From Adiantum capillus-veneris (lineage: Eukaryota > Streptophyta > Polypodiopsida > Polypodiales > Pteridaceae): 64,000 bases of DNA. Both the position numbers and the translations under genes were made by a program. The stretch covers positions 124,351,543 through 124,415,542 of the forward strand of contig CM043960.1 in NCBI GenBank assembly GCA_014529385.2, written 5' to 3'. Below are positions 1 to 11,536 of the stretch, piece after piece (position 1 is the stretch's first letter; every line of letters begins with the position of its first letter). The notes beneath the pieces are model-generated. The model had not been told where the DNA came from, searched no databases, and saw nothing but the letters and a program-made list of their open reading frames with translations.

Positions 1-505
1 ACCACTTCAAAACAATTTACAGATCACAATAGATTTGCACTGGCCCGGCGGAGTTCCGTGCCTAGAGATATTGGCCCCAAAGACTGGCGCCCCTTTCGGT
101 ATTTCTTTTTGTATTAATCAATTATCAAAGTACAAGAGAGCGGTTAGGGTTTCACTCTCAGACTCTGCGTCCAGATGCTCTGAGAAGTGAGGCCCTCACC
201 ACTAATTTAAAGGTTACAAGGGATGCCCAAAAGCAGAGCTCCAAAAGCTTTCAAAATCAAAAGCATCAGTTCTCTCTCTCTCTTAGAGAGTCTTTTCTCT
301 TTTTTATAAAAAAAAAGCAAAAGCAAAATTCGCGTCGCTCATCATTTTCCAAAAAAAAAAAATAATTTTTTTCTTTTTTTTAATGATCCGCCTCTGCGAT
401 TTCCTGAATTTAGGGTTTTTGGCAAAAATTAGGGTTTGCAGGAATTTTAGGGTTTTTGGCAGAAATTAGGGTTTCTGCTGTCCGCCACGTCATCACTTTG
501 TGACA
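1..505 (-). mobile_element. Partial LTR of Ty3/gypsy family A, minus orientation
   Basis: The segment matches, with small differences, the LTR at 22338-22899 and the reverse complement of the LTRs at 49081-49611 and 55003-55496. On the minus strand it begins TGTCA at 505. About 50 bases of the other LTR end lie outside the window. It holds four TTAGGGTTT motifs (410, 429, 447, 466) and the conserved GCCCCTTTCGGTATT at 89-103. It abuts family C LTR sequence at 506 and replaces the start of that LTR. Solo LTR versus full element cannot be decided from here. Confidence 0.85.
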
Positions 506-1502
506 CAACAGGAGCACCTTGCTCAACAGGCAACTTCTCAGCAAGACCAACATCCGCAGTAACCCTAGCGTTTTCAGCCATCTGAGGACCTAGCGTTTTT
601 GCATCAGATCAGCCTTGGCTTTTTGTGCACAACAGATCAACCCCGGCGTCATCACGACACAGCAGATCAGCCTAGCGTTTTGCATTTGCAGGTCCACCGG
701 CGACAGAAGGACCAATTTCAGCCCTAGCGTTTTTGGTTTGCAGATCAACCTCAGCGTTTTTGCAGATCATCGCGACAGAATCAGCCATAGGATCAGCGTT
801 TTTAGTTTTCAGCCTTTAGCACTCGCAGAAGAATCCCCGAACCTCGCAGATCTCACCTTCCCGCAGCAGATCCTCGCTGCATGGTTAGATCCAGCGAAGT
901 TTGCAGATTCGGCCTGGAAAACGCAGATTTCAGCATCTGCGTTTTCAGCGTGTCGTCGTCGCATCGACGTCATCGACATCATCACCGACATAGAGTCAAA
1001 ATTCAGCAGATAAAGATTTGCAGATTTCAGCCATTAGCCCGTCTCGTCGTTGTCCTCATCGTCGTCGACATCGTCGACAAGTCCAAGCATTGTAGAGATT
1101 TGTGCAATCATAAGTAGACCGCTCTCGCCATAGAGAGTAAGGCCTTCGGAGTAAGGCCTTTCAGATTTCAGCCCGTCTCGTCGTTGTCCTCATCGTCGTC
1201 GACATCGTCGACAAGTCCAAGCATTGTAGAGATTTGTGCAATCATAAGTAGACCGCTCTCGCCATAGAGAGTAAGGCCTTCGGAGGAGGGTTTGACAACA
1301 TCTCTGGTGTTGTATTCTCTTCTCTCTCTATCTCTCAGTCTCATGCACTTCCATTCACAATGTCCATTCACTTTGTTTGTGTCCATTGCACTCTCACTAA
1401 AGGAACGGAAGGCTCTCCCTTCCGTAAGTAAAAGGAACCTTGAGCACAGTTCGGAGCACTCATCTTGAGCAAAGCTCAACATTCATTCCGCTGCACCGTA
1501 CA
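506..1502 (+). repeat. 5' LTR of element C+ (start missing)
   Basis: Matches 3906-4778 and the reverse complement of 5774-6725. It is rich in an interspersed short motif around CAGATCAGCC and TAGCGTTTT. Roughly 1039-1165 is repeated in tandem at 1166-1290 (the block containing GTCCAAGCATTGTAGAG), which the 3' LTR lacks. The first ~350 bases expected from the 3' LTR are absent and family A LTR sequence sits there instead. Confidence 0.8.
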
Positions 1503-1503
1503 T

Positions 1504-1515
1504 TGGTATCAGAGC
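1504..1515 (+). other. Primer-binding site of element C+
   Basis: TGGTATCAGAGC, two bases after the LTR end (TACA at 1502). This is the common plant primer site complementary to the 3' end of initiator methionine tRNA. Confidence 0.85.
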
Positions 1516-1966
1516 TTTGGCAGTGTTCTGTATCACTCAAGGAAAGAACCACAAGAACCACAGTTTTTTTTTTGGCTTGTTGAGGTCGCACAAACCCAAG
1601 TTCGCTTGGGCGTGTCGATTCCTAATCGTGTTTTTGAAGAGTGACAGGAATCCTTGGAAAGAAGGGCTTGTCCAGCCTCCCCTTGTGCCTCTTTTCACTC
1701 ATTGAGAGCGGACCGTGCACTTAGCAGCCGGCCAATCGACGTGAGGTGGAAAAAAGCAACCTTGGTGTGAGCGCAAGGCCGCCAAGGGGTGCGCCCGCGG
1801 AAAAGAGCAGAACTTGGGTGAAGAGAAGATTCGTCTCGAACATAGATTGCAAGCGAAAGAAGAACCTCAAGAACTTCAAGAACCCAAGACCCCCAAGAAC
1901 CCAAGTTCCTCGTGAACTTAAGAACCCAATACCACAAGAACCCACAAGAACCCAAGACTTCACTGG

Positions 1967-3361
1967 ATGGTCATCACTCCAAGCGGAATGGATACTTCGC
2001 TTGGAGGTGATGAGCATGAGAGAGGCGAAGAAGAATTTTCCCCACCAGGTGGTTTTTCCGACCCTCCCCCTTACCCATCTACGCCAAGGATTGCACTAAC
2101 TCCTATGGAGGAGTTGGAGCAATTGTTTATGGAAAGACAGTCAGAACGCGAAGAAAGAAAAGCAGAAAGAGAAGCAGAAAGAAAGGCGTACGAAGACCGA
2201 AGGGTAGCCATAGATCGTGAATACAAAGAAGGAATGGCAGCCATAGAGCGTGAGCAGGAGCAAGCACGCTTAGAAGCCAAAGAAAGACAAGCAAAATTTG
2301 ATCGCGAGAACAACGAAAGACAAGCAGAATATGCCTGCGAGAACAAAGCAAGACAAGAGAAGAGCAATCAACACATGAAAGAGTTGTGGCGACTTTTTTC
2401 TCAAGTGCAGGCGCACTTTGCACAGAATCAGGAAAAGGAGACTCTCTTTGTCTCTACTTCTCCCAAGCATGACACACAAGATTTTCATGATGATTTGAAT
2501 GACAATGATAAGCATGATGATTTGGATGATAATGATGAGCATGATGATTTGCATGATCAAGATGTGATTTCTCACAAGCATGATGATTTGCATGAAGAAG
2601 ATGTGATTGTTCACAAGCAGGATGAGTTAGTGGATACTTTTTCTAGTGAAGCTAACCTCATTGCAGATTCGATCAATCACGAAGAACCGATCTTGGCTCT
2701 CGAGTCGAGGTCCAAAGAACCCACACAGGAAGATTCGACCAATCAAGAAGAACCGATCTTGGCTCTTGAGCCTAGGTCCAAAGAACCCTCACAGGAAGTA
2801 CTATGTGTTCGCATGATTAGTCAGCACGCATTGTTTGAATGTTTCATTCGTGATCGTTTCCTGTATTTTAGTCAGCGTCTTTATGTGATCCCTTTTCCTA
2901 GGCATGACATATTGTACGTTGAGCACGTTTCACTCATGAATGAGCACAAATGTATGTGGATTTTTCATGAAAAACTGAAAAGTATGCATTCACGGAAGTC
3001 ACATTCCATGTCTCTTCCTTGGCATGACACATTTGTAGAAAGAGCACAAGAAAGTATGAGCACCAAGCATGGGCATTTCCGTTGTGAATTGCCAAAGTTG
3101 ATTGATTTAGATCAGAAAGACACTATTCGATCTCATTGTTTGCGTGTGTGTGGTGAACGGTTTGACACTCCATCTCTTTGTTCATCTACATTGCATGCAC
3201 AGTCTTTGAGGACGACGAGATTTTTTCCACTCACTTTACATGGAATAGGTATGTTCATGTTTTTGTATTGGAAGTGGTTTCAGGAATTTTCAGCCTCGGA
3301 GATTCTTGAAGAAGGTAGACGCATGACTACAGACGAAGTTGAAGCATTGAAGGAGCCATAG
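1967..3361 (+). CDS. Uncharacterised internal ORF of element C (464 aa, coiled coil and Asp/His repeats)
   Basis: No known retroelement domain is recognised. About residues 45-150 are dominated by Glu, Arg, Lys and Ala with a heptad-like look (repeats of ERKAEREAERKAYEDRR type), suggesting a long coiled coil. About 165-215 is an acidic repeat built from units such as KHDDLDDNDEHDDL. About 230-265 holds a two-fold repeat around NHEEPILALESRSKEP and NQEEPILALEPRSKEP. The remaining 200 residues are not acidic and have no motif I know. The ORF ends about 180 bases before the polypurine tract and occupies the position of gag-pol. The related minus copy (4779-5309) keeps the same N-terminus and repeats in pieces. 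The start is the first Met of the frame; later Met codons are possible. It may be a divergent Gag or a captured sequence. Confidence 0.5.
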   Translation: MVITPSGMDTSLGGDEHERGEEEFSPPGGFSDPPPYPSTPRIALTPMEELEQLFMERQSEREERKAEREAERKAYEDRRVAIDREYKEGMAAIEREQEQARLEAKERQAKFDRENNERQAEYACENKARQEKSNQHMKELWRLFSQVQAHFAQNQEKETLFVSTSPKHDTQDFHDDLNDNDKHDDLDDNDEHDDLHDQDVISHKHDDLHEEDVIVHKQDELVDTFSSEANLIADSINHEEPILALESRSKEPTQEDSTNQEEPILALEPRSKEPSQEVLCVRMISQHALFECFIRDRFLYFSQRLYVIPFPRHDILYVEHVSLMNEHKCMWIFHEKLKSMHSRKSHSMSLPWHDTFVERAQESMSTKHGHFRCELPKLIDLDQKDTIRSHCLRVCGERFDTPSLCSSTLHAQSLRTTRFFPLTLHGIGMFMFLYWKWFQEFSASEILEEGRRMTTDEVEALKEP

Positions 3362-3539
3362 AGTACTTTGTGTCGTTTTTGGCGCGGCCCAAAGAAGAAG
3401 GCATTGCAGACCTTTCTGAAGTTCAAGTACCGCACGACCCTCACATCAGAGTGGGCCAACGCAGAGTCTCTTTCAGGATTCCGGATGCTATTGGCGATCT
3501 CCCTCGACGCCATACCGTTCGGTACCAGTACCTCACTTT

Positions 3540-3552
3540 GAAAAGGAGGGGA
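3540..3552 (+). other. Polypurine tract of element C+
   Basis: GAAAAGGAGGGGA lies directly before the TGTCACG start of the 3' LTR. This is the expected plus-strand primer of an LTR element. Confidence 0.7.
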
Positions 3553-4778
3553 TGTCACGTGACACAGCCAACCCTATGTGTCCCCTATGTGTCAGTTCAG
3601 TCAAGTCAGTCTAGCTTAGGGAGTGTTCTGACACTTATGTGAGTCTGTTCGTAGACTTTGCATGTCCAGACACTTAGATTAGATGCATATCCTCTGGTTG
3701 CACACAGCATGACCATCATATTATAGTCAAATCCCTGACCATCAGATTCCAGTCAGATCTCATAAATAGCATTTTTATAGTGCATAGACTTATTTTCCCT
3801 ATTTATGACATTTTTCACTTATTTTTAAGTGACTTTTGTTGAAAAGTAGGTAGGGCAATTTTGCTAAGTTAATATATATAAGCAAACCAGAGTTACTGGC
3901 AGAAGAGGAAGCAGGAGCACCTTGCTCAACAGGCAACTTCTCAGCAAGACCAACATCCGCAGTAACCCTAGCGTTTTCAGCCATATGAGGACCTAGTGTT
4001 TTTGCATCAGATCAGCCTTGGTTTTTTGTGCACAGCAGATCAACCCCGACGTCATCACGACACAGTAGATCAGCCTAGCGTTTTGCATTTGTAGATCCAC
4101 CGGCGAGACAGAAGGACCAATTTCAGCCCTAGCGTTTTTGGTTTGCAGATCAACCTCAGCGTTTTTGCAGATCATCGCGACAGAATCAGCCATAGGACTA
4201 GCGTTTTCAGTTTTCAGCCTTTAGCACTCGCAGAAGAACCCCCGAACTTCGCAGATCTCACCTTCCCGCAGCAGATCCTCGCCGCACGGTCAGATCCAGC
4301 GAAGTTTGCAGATTCAGCCCGGAAAATGCAGATGTCAGCATCTGCGTTTTCAGTGCATCGTCGTCGCATCGTCGTCATCGACATCGTCACCGACATAGAG
4401 TCAGAATTCAACAGATAAAGATTTGCAGATTTCAGCCATTAGCCCTTTCAGATTTCAGCCCGTCTCGTCGTCGTCCTCATCGTCGGCAAGTCCAAGCATT
4501 GTAGAGATTTGTGCAATCATAAGTAGACCGCTCTCGCCATAGAGAGTGGGGCCTTCGGAGGAGGTTTGACAATATCTCTGGTGTCGTATTCTCTTCTCTC
4601 TCTATCTCTCAGTCTCATGCACTTCCATTCACAATGTCCATTCACTTTGTTTGTGTCCATTGCACTCTCTCACTAAAGGAACGGAAGGCTCTCCCTTCCG
4701 TAAGTAAAAGGAACCTTGAGCAGAGTTCGGAGCACTCATCTTGAGCAAAGTTCAACATTCATTCCGCTGCACCTTACA
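3553..4778 (+). repeat. 3' LTR of element C+
   Basis: Begins TGTCACGTGACAC and ends CCTTACA. It is homologous to 506-1502 and, inverted, to 5774-7028. Immediately after it the sequence switches to the antisense of a C interior, so the right edge is sharp. Confidence 0.8.
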
Positions 4779-5773
4779 CACGTCTTGATCATACAAATCT
4801 CATGCTCGTGAGAAATCACATCGTGATCATCATGCAAATCATCATGCTTGTCATTGTCATCCAAATCATCATGCTTGTCATTGTCATCCAAATCATCATG
4901 CTTGTCATTGTCATTCAATTCATCATGCTTATCATTATCATTCAATTCATCATGCTTATCCTGATAATGCTTTGGAAAAGAAGAGACTGAGAGAGTCTCC
5001 TTATCTTGATCCTTTGCAATCTGTGCCTGCACATTAGAAAAGAGTCGACTCTTCGCGGTCACGTGCTATGGCTGCCATTCTTTCGTTGTATGTATGCTCT
5101 ATGGCTGCCATTCTTTCTGTGTGTTCTGCCTTTCTTTCTGCGTCTCTTGCTTCGCTGTCCATCATTATCTTGTCGAAAGCCTCCATAGGAGTTAGTGCAA
5201 TCGAAGGGATAGGGTCAGAAAAACCACCTGCTGGGGAAAATTCTTCTTCGCCACTTTCATGCTCATCACCTCCATGCGAAGGATCCATTCCGCTTTGGGT
5301 GATGACCATCCACTTAAATCTTGGGTTCTTAAGTTCACGAGGAACTTGGATTCTTGTGGGTCTTGGGTTCTTGAGGTTCTTGGGGGTCTTGAGGTTCTTG
5401 GGTTCGTGAGGTTCTTGCCGTTCTTCTTTCGCTTGTAATCTGTGTTAGAGAAGGATCTTCTCTTACCCGAGCTCTACTCTTTTCCGCGGGCGCACCCCTA
5501 GGCGGCCTTGCGCTCACACCAAGGTTGCTTTTTCCCACCTCACGTCGATTGGCCGGCTGCTAAGTGCACGGTCCGCTCTCAATGAGTGAAAAGAGGCACA
5601 AGGGGAGGTTGGACAAGCCCTTCTTTCTTGGGTTTCCTGTCACTCTTCAAAAACACGATCAGGAATCGACACGCCCGAGAGGACTTGGGTTATGAGCGAC
5701 CTCAACAAGCAAAAAAAATTATTGTGGTTCTTTCTTTGAGTGATACAGAACAGTGCCAAAGCTCTGATACCAA
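4779..5773 (-). pseudogene. Interior of a second family C element with broken ORF (minus strand)
   Basis: Reading leftwards from 5773, a primer site (reverse complement of GCTCTGATACCA, 5761-5772) is followed by leader sequence and an ORF from 5309 beginning MVITQSGMDPSHGGDEHESG. That is the counterpart of the MVITPSGMDTSLGGDEHERG start in C+. The coding continues in a second frame, with coiled-coil-type residues and then KHDELNDND/KHDDLDDND repeats at about 4800-4990. The repeat count differs from C+. The copy is cut off at 4779 where C+ begins. It is shifted between frames and not functional as it stands. Confidence 0.7.
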
Positions 5774-7028
5774 TGTAAGGTGCAACGAAAGTGAATGTTG
5801 AACTTTGCTCAAGATGAGTGCTCCGAACTGTGCTCAAGGATTCCTTTTACTTACTCGGAAGGGAGAGCCTTCCGTTCCTTTAGTGAGAGTGTGCAATGGA
5901 CACAAACAAAGTGATGAACATTGTGAATGAAGGTGCTGAGACTGAGAGGTAGAGAGAGAAGAATACGACACCAGAATGTTGTCAAACCCTCCTCCAAAGG
6001 CCCCACTCTCTATGGCGAGAGTGGTCTACTATTGATTGCACAAATCTCTACAATGCTTTGGACTTGTTGACGATGTCGACGACGATGAGGACAACGACGA
6101 GACGGGCTGAAATCTGAAAATGCTAAGGGCTGAAATCTGCAAATCTTTATCTGTTGAATTCTGACTCTATGTCGGTGACGATGTCGATGGCGACAATGCG
6201 ACGACGACGCGCTGAAAATGCAGATTGTGAAATCTGCGTTTTCCGGGCTGAGATTGCAAACTTCGCAGGATCTGACCGTGCGGCAAGGATCTGCTGCGGG
6301 AAGGTGAGATCTGCGAGGTTTGGGACTTCTTCCGCGGGTTCTAACTGCTGAAAACTGAAAACGCTGGTCTATGGACTGATTCTGTCACGAAGATCTGCAA
6401 AAACGCTGAGGGTGTCAGGCTGATGTAAAAACGCTAGGGCTGATTTGGGCTTTGCTGTGGAAATCTGCTAACACTAGGGAGTCTGTTGTGTCTTGCTGTG
6501 GATCTGCTGTGCTTTGTTGTGGATTTGCTGTGGAAATCTGCTAACGCTAGGGAGTCTGTTGTGTCTTGCTGTGGATCTGCCGATCTGCAAAGGGCTGAAT
6601 TGCATGCAAAAACGCCAAGGCTGAATTTGGATCTTTTTGCTGAAAATGCTAGGTCAACTGCTTGGGGGTCTTGCTGAGAAGGTGCCTGTTGAACCGAAGA
6701 TCCTACTGCCTCTTCTGCCAGAAAGTGCTAGCGCTAGGTTTTCCTTATATATTGCTTTAGTCATTTTGCCCTACCCAGTTCCCAACAAAAGTCACTTAAA
6801 AATAATAAGTGAAAAATGTCAAAAATAGGGAAAATAGGTTTAATGCATTGGAAAATGCTCCTGATGGATTCTGATGGTAATCTGATGATCATGCTGTGTG
6901 CAACCAAAGGATATGCATCGCACGGTCTGCGAACAGACTCACAAAAGTGCCAGAATACTTCCTATTCTAGACTGACTTGACTGAACTGAACCCTGGTCGT
7001 GTTGTAGCTTGTCCACGGACACGTGACA
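5774..7028 (-). repeat. LTR of the minus-strand family C element
   Basis: On the plus strand it starts TGTAAGGTGC at 5774, next to the inverted primer site, and runs to about 7028 where the minus strand begins TGTCACG. It is homologous along its length to the C+ LTRs in reverse complement. A local duplication around GTCTGTTGTGTCTTGCTGTG (6480-6580) is specific to this copy. The outer edge is uncertain by about 6 bases because GTGACA occurs twice. Confidence 0.75.
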
Positions 7029-7640
7029 GTGACACATGCGTCAAATGAATGATCAAGTACGTGAAGTATTCGAAGAATCACCCACTCACTCTCAATGACA
7101 AGATGCTGTGCACTTACCTATCAAGTTGGCCTTGAAGACTAAAGCAAATCTGGGTACAGAAAAGAAGAAACTGTACTGGTAAGAAGATTATTTGTCAATA
7201 TATAACGCGCTTGGTGGGCAATGGCTGTTGTCGAGCTCCTCGTTATGAAAAAGGGCCGAGGAGCCAAGCTATTGGGCTACAAGCAAGGTGACCTCTTGCG
7301 TGCCCAATGACTGATTTCTCCGTAGTGCCATTGACTTAGGAGAGGGATCTTTGATGGAGTTGATTAGTAGTCTTGGTCTTTGAGGGCTTTTTATTTCGAG
7401 GTTTTGAGGTTTTGATGTTTGACATTGAGCTGCTTGCAATGACTGTTCGGGCTTTTTGGTTCCAGTTGATCCTCACACACACAAAGGGGAATATGATAGC
7501 ATCCAAGGCAGCTGTCGAGAGGCATCGACAAACATAGTCTATGGTGGCTAGTAACTTTCTTCATGGTGGACGAGGCATGGTCTTCACTTGCATTACCAGC
7601 CACCCGCTTCGCTCTGGCTCTTGCCACCTCCCGTTTTGCT
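7029..7640. other. Unassigned stretch
   Basis: No convincing gene. It contains short open stretches with mixed composition and no repeated domain motif. Its right end resembles the 3' untranslated region of the LINE fragment that follows, so part may belong to a 5'-truncated LINE. Confidence 0.4.
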
Positions 7641-7798
7641 ATGTAGCCATTGTAGTTTTTGATTCATTCATTTTGGGAGTGTCTCCCCTCTTTGTATAGT
7701 ATCCCAATGGTATCGATTGATATAGCCCTCTCGGAAAGTGTATAACTAATAGAAGCATTTTATCACTCATAACTAATAAATTTAAAAAAAAAGGTATT
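7641..7798 (+). mobile_element. 3' end of an L1-type LINE
   Basis: TTCATTTTGGGAGTGTCTCC, a TAGCCCTCTC segment, then ATAACTAATAAATTT and a short A tract. The same order appears at the 3' end of LINE1 (56465-56580: TTCATTGGGAGAGTCTCC, TAGCCCTCTC, TTAACTAATAAAAGG, poly-A). This is the tail of a related, 5'-truncated copy. No target duplication could be fixed. Confidence 0.5.
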
Positions 7799-8105
7799 CC
7801 TAAAATATGGGCTCGAAAAAATTTGAAGGTATTCTTTGTCCAAGAACGGGCGACACATTGGCCGAAGAACTTGGAACTAGGGACGAAGAACTTGGACTAG
7901 CGACATGCTGGCCACCAAAGAGGGCGGTGATGATCGAGAAGCCAAAGGCCTTTCGTGCTTCCCGAGGGCATGCTCTTGCAACGTAAAAAACAAAAAGCGC
8001 AACTGACTTGTGAAAGGGATGACAACCACGCCATGATTAGATGCGGGGGGTGAAATGCAAAGTAGGGAGCTCACCATTGCACTGATGCCTTGACGCGCGC
8101 ACGAG
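7799..8105. other. Unassigned stretch
   Basis: No gene or repeat recognised. A short imperfect duplication (GAAGAACTTGGAACTAGGGAC, then GAAGAACTTGGACTAGCGAC) lies near 7865-7905. Confidence 0.4.
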
Positions 8106-8754
8106 GGAGATAGCGTCATAAAGTGATGACGTGGCATGACCAACTGGAAGAGAAATGGCCGGGTGGACGAGAGAAACTGAACGGACTAACTTGAAGAACT
8201 TATGAAGCATTGGCCGTGGGGCCCCTAACCCTAATAGATAGAAGCTTGAACCCTGAAAGAGATTTTCGCAAAATGCGTTGACATGCTGACGTGGGAGATT
8301 GTATAGATTGCTAACGTGGCAAGACTATACGGATTTCCGGGTTTTATGCTGGTGTGCTGACGTGGCATGATTGTACGGGCTTTCGTAAGTTCGTTGGCAG
8401 CTTTTGCAGCTTTGAGCGCTAGCTTTTGGGGTGTTGTGCTTGTGAACCTGATGCTTTTGGGGCTTTGCTTTTTGGGCAACCCTTGTAAGTTTATAAGAGC
8501 CCTTGGGCCTCTCACTTTGCAAAGCATTTGGACGCAGAGTCAGAGAGTAGAGGACCCTCGGGAGTTGTACTTTGTAGTGATCAATAATAAAGAAATACCG
8601 AAAGGGGCACTAGTCTTTGGGGCCAGTGCTTCAGGGCGTGGAACTCGTCCGTGCCGTGCCATGTCGACTCTCTCTCTCTCTCTATTAAAGTTCAGTGGTT
8701 TTGAAGTTTCTGTTTGTGTTCCTATTGATTTCTTGCTTGGAGTGTCCAAGCCTG

Positions 8755-8757
<3 letters not shown>
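8106..8757 (+). mobile_element. Decayed solo LTR related to gypsy family A
   Basis: It shares a series of blocks with the family A LTR in the same order: GTGATGACGTGGC, GCTTTTGGGG, TTTGGACGCAGAGTCAGAGAG, AAATACCGAAAGGGGC (8594-8608), TCTTTGGGGCC, and near the end CTTGGAGTGTCCAAG. The last bases expected (CTGTTACA) are missing and a GA microsatellite follows. No internal sequence adjoins it, so it is a solo or truncated LTR of a diverged subfamily. Confidence 0.65.
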
Positions 8758-8793
<36 letters not shown>

Positions 8794-8890
8794 AATAAAA
8801 TGAAATGATATATTAACGTCTTTAAAAAGGCGAAAATGACCTATGAGACCAATTCGTTACAAATTGGTGAATTTGATACATGTCTGGGTA
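8758..8890 (-). mobile_element. LINE-type 3' tail with TC microsatellite (copy 1)
   Basis: A GA run (8760-8790) is followed on the plus strand by TTAACGTCTTT, AAGGCGAAAATGACCT and ATGAGACCAATT. In the minus direction this is a GGTCATTTTCGCCTT segment, then GACGTTAA and (TC)n. The same order occurs at 25434-25490 and 57560-57640. At 25503-25826 it adjoins an endonuclease fragment, which identifies it as a LINE terminus. Confidence 0.5.
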
Positions 8891-8976
8891 CAACAAAAAG
8901 AGAATACTAAAATGAATCTATAGCCTATAAGTGCTACTAGCTGGAACTCTGTGGGGTATGAGTGATCACTGATACA

Positions 8977-8981
8977 ATGGG
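8977..8981. repeat. Target-site duplication of element B, left
   Basis: ATGGG, identical to 17566-17570 on the other side of the element. Five bases is the usual duplication for gypsy and copia integrases. Confidence 0.85.
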
Positions 8982-9189
8982 TGTCACAAACGGGAGCGCA
9001 TAGCAATATAAAATACATTCGGATAAGTAAAATTTATCACTTAATATTGAAGCCAGAGGATATAGAGAGAAATAGATAGAGAGAGAGAGATAAAGTGAGA
9101 AGATCGACACAGTACTGGGGACCAGAAGATGGGCTGGTCCCCCCCCTAATAGTATCTTTATTACTGAGGAGAAGTCTATACAAGCACTT

Positions 9190-11536
<2,347 letters not shown>

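Larger units (their letters stand above)
506..4778 (+). mobile_element. Non-autonomous LTR retrotransposon C+ (5' LTR truncated)
   Basis: Two direct copies of one sequence (506-1502 and 3553-4778) flank about 2 kb. The left copy ends TACA and is followed by an initiator-Met tRNA primer site, TGGTATCAGAGC, at 1504-1515. The right copy is preceded by a polypurine tract, GAAAAGGAGGGGA, at 3540-3552, and begins TGTCACG. The interior has one long ORF and no protease, reverse transcriptase or integrase motifs, so mobilisation would need proteins from elsewhere (inference). A minus-strand relative follows at 4779-7028. The arrangement suggests C+ inserted into the interior of that copy, whose remaining part lies left of the window. 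Confidence 0.8.

Noticed and set aside
405..475. Interstitial telomere repeat
   Set aside because: The TTAGGGTTT motifs are spaced 18-19 bp apart within an LTR, not in a continuous TTTAGGG array, and recur in other LTR copies.
615..1013. ORF of 132 codons
   Set aside because: Lies wholly in the family C LTR, with shadow frames on both strands and homologous sequence in the other LTRs; no protein family.
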